Origin: Planctomycetota bacterium
GTDB taxonomy: Bacteria; Planctomycetota; Phycisphaerae; Sedimentisphaerales; Anaerohalosphaeraceae
Length of the DNA stretch: 8,418 bases
Assembly: GCA_030637065.1 (NCBI GenBank)
Contig: DAOVVQ010000167.1
Location: 1 to 8,418 of the forward strand
Direction of reading: 5' to 3'
A program made the position numbers and the translations under genes. Below are positions 5,313-8,418 of the stretch, in pieces. The notes beneath the pieces were generated by a model. The model had not been told where the DNA came from. It saw only the letters and a program-made list of their open reading frames with translations, and did no database searches. Numbering within the stretch: the first letter of the stretch is position 1; every line of letters starts with the position of its first letter.

Positions 5313-6830
5313 ATGAATCTTTTGTCCAATACAAGGCGCAGTTTTCTCAAATCGATCTGTCTGACCACCGCAGCCGCAGCGCTGCCCGGCTCGGCCTTAT
5401 ATGCCGCTAAGAAGGGCAGGAACAGGGGCAAAAATCGCAAGGCTGGCCTGCCCAACATCGTTTTTCTCTTCGCCGACGACTTAGGCTACGGCGACGTGGG
5501 CGCCTTCAACCCGGACTCGAAGAACCCTACGCCCAATATCGACTCTATCGCGGCTAAGGGGATCCGCTTCACCGACGCCCATTCGGCTGGCTCGACGTGC
5601 GTGCCTTCCCGCTACGGCCTGATCACCGGCCAGTACCTCTGGCGAAACAAGCTGCGCCAGGCCGGCAATGGCGGCTATGCCGACTGCATCATCGAAAAGG
5701 ACCGCACGACGATCGCCTCGCTCCTGAAAGACAACGGCTACCGCACCGGCTGTGTCGGCAAGTGGCATCTCGGCCTCGGCGCTCGCGGCGAAAAGACCGA
5801 TTACACCAAACCGATCACCCACGGACCCAACCAGATCGGATTCGATTACTTCTTCGGAATGCCCGCCTCGCTCGATATCCCGCCTTATGTCTACATCGAA
5901 AACGACCGGCCCACCGCACCGCTCGACGGCACCATCGGCGACAGCGAAACGCCCGGCGCCCGCTGGGCTGCGGGCAAATTCTGGCGGGGAGGCCCGATAG
6001 CAAGCGATTTTCACCATGACGAGGTGCTCGACACCTTCGCAGGCAAAGCCGTGGACTTTATAAACGATTCGGCTGGCAAGAGCAAACCGTTCTTTTTGTA
6101 CCTGCCATTTACCGCACCGCACACGCCCTGGATGCCCGCAAAGAAGTACATTGGCACCAGCGGGGCGGGAGAATACGGTGATTTCGTCGCCCACGTCGAT
6201 GCCTGTGTGGGCCGGGTCCTGAATGCCCTCGACAAAAACAAGGTCACCGGTGATACGCTGATCTTCTTCGCCAGCGACAACGGAGCCTTCTGGATCGACG
6301 AGGAGATCGCCCAATACGACCACCGCGCAAACGGAAAGCTCCGCGGCCAAAAGGGCGACATCTGGGAGGGCGGACACCACATGCCGCTGATCGCCAGTTG
6401 GCCCGGAAAAGTGCCCCAGGGCGAGACCAGCGACCAGATGATATGTTTCACGGACATGTTAGCGACCTTCGCGGCGCTGACGGGCGATACGCTCGGCGCC
6501 GGTACAGGAGCCGACAGCTTCAGTTTTCTCCCGATCCTCTTAGGCAAGGAGAGCAAGACCGCCCGTAACATCATGATCCACCAGACCGGGACAGGATACG
6601 CCATTCGCCAGGACGATTGGAAGCTGATCACATTCCTCGGCTCGGGCGGCTTTACCAAACCGAAAAAGGTCGAACCAAAGCCAGGCGATCCCAAAGGCCA
6701 GCTCTATAACCTCCGAAAAGACCCCGCTGAGACCAAAAACCTGTACCTGTCAAACCCCGAAATGGTAAACCAGCTAACAAAACGCCTGAATAAATACCTC
6801 CAGCAGGACCGCACCCGACCAGACGTGTAA
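5313..6830 (+). CDS. Tat-exported type I (formylglycine) sulfatase, arylsulfatase family
   Basis: A 505-residue sulfatase that hydrolyses sulfate esters, probably on a carbohydrate, outside the cytoplasm. The N-terminus carries an ideal twin-arginine motif (TRRSFLKSICL, residues 7-17) and an Ala-rich segment ending at ALYA. The family motifs appear in order: metal-binding D55/D56 (FADDLGYGD); the Cys-type sulfatase signature CVPSR, with C96 as the residue converted to formylglycine and R100; GKWHLG with K150 and H152; APH with H270; SDNG with D322/N323; and RGQKGDIWEGG (344-354) with K347. The length is normal and all expected catalytic residues are present. Substrate class is not assignable by eye. 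Activation needs a formylglycine-generating enzyme or an anaerobic radical SAM maturase; neither is clearly encoded here. The gene has a strong preference for C-ending codons (about 60% GC in the line at 5461-5520), unlike the left part of the window. Confidence 0.95.
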   Translation: MNLLSNTRRSFLKSICLTTAAAALPGSALYAAKKGRNRGKNRKAGLPNIVFLFADDLGYGDVGAFNPDSKNPTPNIDSIAAKGIRFTDAHSAGSTCVPSRYGLITGQYLWRNKLRQAGNGGYADCIIEKDRTTIASLLKDNGYRTGCVGKWHLGLGARGEKTDYTKPITHGPNQIGFDYFFGMPASLDIPPYVYIENDRPTAPLDGTIGDSETPGARWAAGKFWRGGPIASDFHHDEVLDTFAGKAVDFINDSAGKSKPFFLYLPFTAPHTPWMPAKKYIGTSGAGEYGDFVAHVDACVGRVLNALDKNKVTGDTLIFFASDNGAFWIDEEIAQYDHRANGKLRGQKGDIWEGGHHMPLIASWPGKVPQGETSDQMICFTDMLATFAALTGDTLGAGTGADSFSFLPILLGKESKTARNIMIHQTGTGYAIRQDDWKLITFLGSGGFTKPKKVEPKPGDPKGQLYNLRKDPAETKNLYLSNPEMVNQLTKRLNKYLQQDRTRPDV

Positions 6831-6849
6831 ACGGTTGTACCCCAGTTCT

Positions 6850-6940
6850 GCCCCGAAGGGGCTGTTAAGTTCAGCCCAGGGTAAGCGCAGCGCCACCCTG
6901 GGATAGCAGCATCCCGCCTTCTAAGATACCCTGAAAGGGT
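6850..6940. repeat. Block of three consecutive hairpins, planctomycete-like intergenic element
   Basis: Three stems follow one another: GCCCC-GAA-GGGGC (6850-6862), CCCAGGGT/ACCCTGGG (6875-6882 and 6895-6902) with a 12-nt loop, and ACCCT-GAA-AGGGT (6928-6940). Two of them share a GAA loop. The reverse-strand translation (YPGLNLTAPSGQN) resembles short 'proteins' annotated from repeats in planctomycete genomes. The block begins 20 bp after the sulfatase stop and could act as a transcript end or processing site, but no U-run follows. Confidence 0.6.
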
Positions 6941-6964
6941 TATATGAAATCTGCTCGATCGGAC

Positions 6965-7030
6965 TCCGCCCATTCGGCTTCGCTCAGAGCTTGCCCTGAG
7001 CTTGTCGAACGGGGCAGGCTCTCTGGCGGA
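6965..7030. repeat. Nested inverted repeat with CCTGAGCTTGTCGAAC core
   Basis: The outer arms TCCGCC (6965-6970) and GGCGGA (7025-7030) enclose the inner arms GAGCTTGCCCT (6987-6997) and GGGGCAGGCTC (7011-7021), which pair over 11 bp with two G-U pairs around a 13-nt loop. The core CCTGAGCTTGTCGAA is a motif I know as a dispersed repeat in many environmental bacterial genomes. It probably belongs to a REP-like family rather than a gene. Confidence 0.65.
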
Positions 7031-7178
7031 TGCTGTTTTATGCTGGCTTCCCGCTTTCGCGAGTATGTCTGGGAGCGTTACAACTCGGTGGACATAAAAA
7101 TCGACCACGACACCAGCGGATTCATCGCCCCCAGAGACTTCGCCAGAAACCCAAAGGTCTTCCCCATCACAGCAATAA

Positions 7179-7273
7179 AAGTCGAAAGCTGAGCCCACCA
7201 TCGAAGGAGGGAGAGGGGGAGCCGAAAGTGCAATCGGCAAGTCGAAAGCTGAGCCCACAACCAAAGGGGGGGA
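7179..7273. repeat. Direct repeat with 60-bp period
   Basis: A 20-bp unit starting AAGTCGAAAGCTGAGC is identical at 7179-7198 and 7239-7258. It is followed in each copy by a looser G-rich purine stretch (7203-7220 and 7263-7275). The period is a multiple of three, but one frame has a stop right at the unit and I see no coding support. Confidence 0.65.
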
Positions 7274-7336
7274 GGTCCGCCGAAAACGCGATCGCCAGGG
7301 CTGCCAGCGGGCACCTTACGATTGGCACTGATGCGG

Positions 7337-7410
7337 TAAGATCGAATGGCTGTTGGCGCGATAAGATCGAGTGGCTGTTGGTGGGTGAGATTGAGTGGCC
7401 AATTGGGCGA
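7337..7410. repeat. Degenerate 24/25-bp tandem triplication
   Basis: Three adjacent related units start at 7337, 7362 and 7386, each built on TRAGATYGARTGGC followed by a TTGG-containing end. The first two are nearly identical and the third has diverged. It lies directly upstream of the promoter-like sequence for gltX, so spaced protein-binding sites are possible. Confidence 0.55.
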
Positions 7411-7417
7411 GCGGTTC

Positions 7418-7446
7418 TTGACAAACCGGTGGGTGTAACTTATTGT
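7418..7446 (+). promoter_or_regulatory. Sigma70-like promoter, probably for gltX
   Basis: A perfect -35 box TTGACA (7418-7423) and a -10-like TATTGT (7441-7446, 4 of 6 matches to TATAAT) are separated by exactly 17 bp. This would give a leader of about 150 nt before the gltX start. It is the best promoter match I noticed in the window. Confidence 0.5.
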
Positions 7447-7483
7447 TCACTTCTTGTTCGGTTTCCGGGCTCTCCGGCGGTAT

Positions 7484-7495
7484 AAGTGGCCACTT
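7484..7495. promoter_or_regulatory. Perfect 12-bp palindrome in the gltX leader
   Basis: AAGTGGCCACTT is fully self-complementary, about 38 bp downstream of the -10 candidate. It could be a repressor site or chance; only position and symmetry support it. Confidence 0.25.
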
Positions 7496-7605
7496 GAGGG
7501 CAAAACCGTTGTTTTTCGGATAAAACTGCTGCTTTCGGGCAGGGCGGGTTTAGCTGGTCCGGGTGCCGATGGAAGTTTATTTGGTTGATTTTTCAGGGGT
7601 TTGAC

Positions 7606-8418
7606 ATGGTAGTAACCCGGTTTGCACCTTCGCCTACGGGCTATTTGCATATTGGCAGTGCCCGCACGGCTCTGTTTTGTTGGCTTTTTGCCCGTCACAA
7701 CGGCGGCAAGATGATCCTTCGTATCGAGGATACCGACCAGAAGCGTAATACGCCGGCGGCTACGACGCAGGTTATGGCGGATTTGCGGTGGCTCGGTATC
7801 GATTGGGACGAGGGGCCCCAGGTTGGCGGGCCGAACGGTCCGTATTTTCAGTCCGAGAGGCGGGATATCTACGATAAGTACATCCAGCAACTAATCGACG
7901 AGAAGAAGGCCTATTACTGCTTCGATACGCCCGACGACCTCACTGCCATGCGAAAAGAGGCTGAGGCGCAGAAGAAATCGTTCACTTATCCGCGTCCGGA
8001 GGTCTTTCCCGACGCGAAAGACGTGGAAAAGGCGCAAAAAGAAGGCCGTCCGGTGACGGTTCGCTTTGCCGTACCGCAGACGGAGGCGTTTGTTGTCGAC
8101 GATGTGGTGCGGGGGCAGGTCACCTTTGCCGCCAGCGAGATCGGCGATTTCATCATCCGAAAGAGCGACGGGTTCCCGACTTACCATTTCGCCTGCGTAG
8201 TTGACGACGAGCTGATGGGGGTAACGCATGTCATTCGCGGCCAGGAACACCTGATGAACACCCCCTCGCATCAGGCCCTCCAGGCGGGTTTGGGGTTTTC
8301 TCCGCCGGCCTATGCCCACATGTCGGTTACCGTAAGTCCCGGTGGCGGCAAGCTTTCCAAGCGTGAGCGGCCCAAGGTCCTGCGAAATGCGATCAAGGCC
8401 CACCCCGATATCGATATG
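7606..8418 (+). CDS. gltX: Glutamyl-tRNA synthetase, N-terminal 271 residues (3' end outside window)
   Basis: Class I aminoacyl-tRNA synthetase that charges tRNA-Glu in the cytoplasm; a non-discriminating form that also charges tRNA-Gln cannot be excluded. The frame opens with RFAPSPTGYLHIGSARTALF, whose HIGS (residues 15-18) is the HIGH-class ATP motif, followed by LRIEDTD (38-44). IIRKSDGFPTYHFACVVDD (183-201) and HVIRGQEH (208-215) are GluRS active-site segments. The second ATP motif is KLSKR (249-253, the KMSKS class). KLSKR is followed by ERPKVLRNAIKAHPD, an extension relative to the E. coli enzyme. The zinc-binding cysteines of E. coli GltX are absent; only C105 remains in that region. 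AGGGG (7595-7599) precedes the ATG by 6 nt. The reading frame is open to the last base, so about half of the usual 470-500 residues are missing from view. The window edge causes this, not a mutation. Confidence 0.95.
   Translation, partial: MVVTRFAPSPTGYLHIGSARTALFCWLFARHNGGKMILRIEDTDQKRNTPAATTQVMADLRWLGIDWDEGPQVGGPNGPYFQSERRDIYDKYIQQLIDEKKAYYCFDTPDDLTAMRKEAEAQKKSFTYPRPEVFPDAKDVEKAQKEGRPVTVRFAVPQTEAFVVDDVVRGQVTFAASEIGDFIIRKSDGFPTYHFACVVDDELMGVTHVIRGQEHLMNTPSHQALQAGLGFSPPAYAHMSVTVSPGGGKLSKRERPKVLRNAIKAHPDIDM

Larger units (their letters stand above)
6831..7605. other. 775-bp gene-free, repeat-rich gap between sulfatase and gltX
   Basis: No credible gene was found. In order, the gap holds a triple-hairpin block (6850-6940), a nested inverted repeat (6965-7030), about 150 bp without recognisable structure (7031-7178), a 60-bp-period direct repeat (7179-7273), a 24/25-bp tandem repeat (7337-7410), a promoter-like pair (7418-7446), a 12-bp palindrome (7484-7495) and the gltX leader. 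Open frames crossing it run through these repeats and lack good ribosome sites. Confidence 0.7.

Noticed and set aside
5481..6380. 299-codon minus-strand frame inside the sulfatase
   Set aside because: The Val/Ala/Gly/Asp-rich composition is typical of antisense frames in C-ending codon genes; the sulfatase motifs lie on the plus strand.
6944..7192. 82-codon plus-strand frame after the triple hairpin
   Set aside because: Its first half translates the CCTGAGCTTGTCGAA palindrome, and the only ribosome-site-like AAAGGG belongs to a hairpin arm.
6704..7264. 186-codon minus-strand frame across the sulfatase end and the repeat gap
   Set aside because: It runs through the three-hairpin block and the nested palindrome; its apparent similarity to annotated planctomycete proteins is the repeat itself.
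7030..7485. 151-codon plus-strand frame over the tandem repeats
   Set aside because: It has a basic, proline-rich low-complexity sequence produced by the 60-bp and 24/25-bp repeats, no ribosome site and no domain.
7891..8403. 170-codon minus-strand frame opposite gltX
   Set aside because: It is antisense to an unmistakable GluRS coding region.

Overview
The window looks like a stretch of a planctomycete-type chromosome, probably Phycisphaerae or a related environmental lineage. The case rests on Tat-exported enzymes, including a formylglycine sulfatase, on a hydroxypyruvate-isomerase-like TIM barrel, on a divergent glutamyl-tRNA synthetase, and on gaps filled with short palindromic repeats that resemble the high-copy intergenic elements of that group. 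The taxonomic call is an inference. No rRNA, tRNA, CRISPR array, transposase gene or phage gene was seen.

Left part (1-2030), lower in GC. Hand counts of single 60-base lines gave about 33% (361-420) and 45% (1501-1560). It holds the C-terminal end of a plus-strand membrane protein (2-304). Convergent with it, and overlapping its end by 44 bp, is a minus-strand pair: a four-helix membrane protein followed by a radical SAM/SPASM-like protein. The pair shares an ATGA stop/start overlap and so is almost certainly translationally coupled. Directly upstream on the minus strand is a 31-codon open stretch (1936-2028) that has no start codon and reads like the C-terminus of a lost upstream gene. It lies at the point where the AT-richer module meets the GC-richer remainder.

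Middle part (2196-5023), plus strand: a GT4-type glycosyltransferase, a Tat-signal hydroxypyruvate-isomerase/xylose-isomerase-like TIM barrel, a doubtful 33-codon ORF, and a soluble M48 zinc metalloprotease. The spacing would allow shared transcription, but the functions do not form one obvious pathway.

Right part (5024-8418): a repeat-rich gap, a Tat-exported type I sulfatase (505 aa), a 775-bp gene-free gap crowded with hairpins and tandem repeats, a good sigma70-like promoter, and the first 271 codons of gltX, which runs off the window end.

Biological reading: the sulfatase and the TIM-barrel protein are both exported folded by Tat and fit scavenging of sulfated or unusual carbohydrates. 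The glycosyltransferase, M48 protease and GltX look like housekeeping or envelope genes. The coupled radical SAM/membrane-protein pair is the only gene cluster here that might be an uncharacterised system. The other notable content is the density and variety of intergenic repeats. I do not see firm proof of a new system.
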